This document shows positions 15,136 through 15,200 of a DNA stretch of 15,200 nucleotides, piece after piece; the first letter of the stretch is position 1; each line of letters begins with the position of its first letter. The translations under genes were made by a program, and so were the position numbers. The notes below the pieces were generated by a model, which had not been told where the DNA came from, ran no database searches, and worked only from the letters and a program-made list of their open reading frames with translations. The stretch is from an uncultured Lachnospiraceae bacterium (lineage in GTDB: Bacteria > Bacillota > Clostridia > Lachnospirales > Lachnospiraceae). The DNA is taken from positions 1 through 15,200 of the forward strand of contig CAMWLB010000036.1 of NCBI GenBank assembly GCA_947174985.1, written 5' to 3'.

Positions 15136-15200
15136 TGGGGAATGTTTTAAAAGAAAGCTTATATAAAAAGGATGTAAAAAGATTTGAAAAAATAGCTGAT
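15135..15200 (+). CDS. Start of an unidentified gene coupled to the XRE regulator (cut by window end)
   Basis: Only 22 codons are present, beginning MGNVLKESLYKKDVKRFEKI. The ATG overlaps the XRE stop by one base (TAATG), and GGGAGG (15122-15127) lies 7 bases upstream inside the XRE gene, so this is a genuine coupled start. The fragment is Lys-rich and hydrophilic with no signal peptide, which fits a cytoplasmic protein. Position suggests a toxin, an ImmA/IrrE-type protease or another partner of the XRE protein, but the visible residues do not identify a family. Confidence 0.62.
   Translation, partial: MGNVLKESLYKKDVKRFEKIAD

Overview
The window looks like a chromosomal segment of a Gram-positive Clostridia member, most likely Lachnospiraceae. 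This is inferred from protein style, strong purine-rich Shine-Dalgarno sites, a PepSY lipoprotein, an AgrC/AgrA-like two-component pair and an XRE regulator. It holds ten complete genes and two cut by the window edges. All are on the + strand except one lipoprotein gene.

Layout. (1) 1-4883: the end of gltB and all of gltD, the two subunits of NADPH-dependent glutamate synthase (ammonia assimilation), closed by a hairpin terminator that also serves the convergent gene. (2) 4993-5904, minus strand: a secreted lipoprotein with three PepSY domains. (3) 6107-8075: an AT-rich two-component operon, a LytTR response regulator followed by a membrane GHKL histidine kinase, closed by a perfect hairpin terminator at 8091-8122. 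(4) 8255-11918: two overlapping genes for ABC exporter half-transporters, each a membrane domain fused to an ATPase, which probably form a heterodimer. No peptide substrate gene is visible. (5) 11948-14582: a strong promoter with an A/T-tract upstream element, a roughly 150-nt hairpin-rich leader, then an ATPase and two permeases of the ABC-2 type 'viologen exporter'-like family (COG4586/COG4587/COG3694). (6) 14687-15200: a near-consensus promoter, a small XRE-type repressor or antitoxin, and the first 22 codons of a translationally coupled partner.

How the parts may work together. GltB and GltD make one enzyme. The LytTR pair could control the exporter pair just downstream, an arrangement known for peptide-sensing, bacteriocin and antimicrobial-peptide detoxification modules. 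Here that link rests only on adjacency. The ABC-2 operon has its own promoter and structured leader, so it is probably controlled separately. The XRE gene and its partner resemble the regulatory start of a toxin-antitoxin or mobile-element module, but the window ends before this can be decided.

Nothing in the window is a clear new system. The best candidates for follow-up are the structured leader at 11981-12096, the peptide-less sensor/exporter module, and the shortened COG4586-type ATPase. No tRNA, rRNA, CRISPR array or transposase gene was seen.
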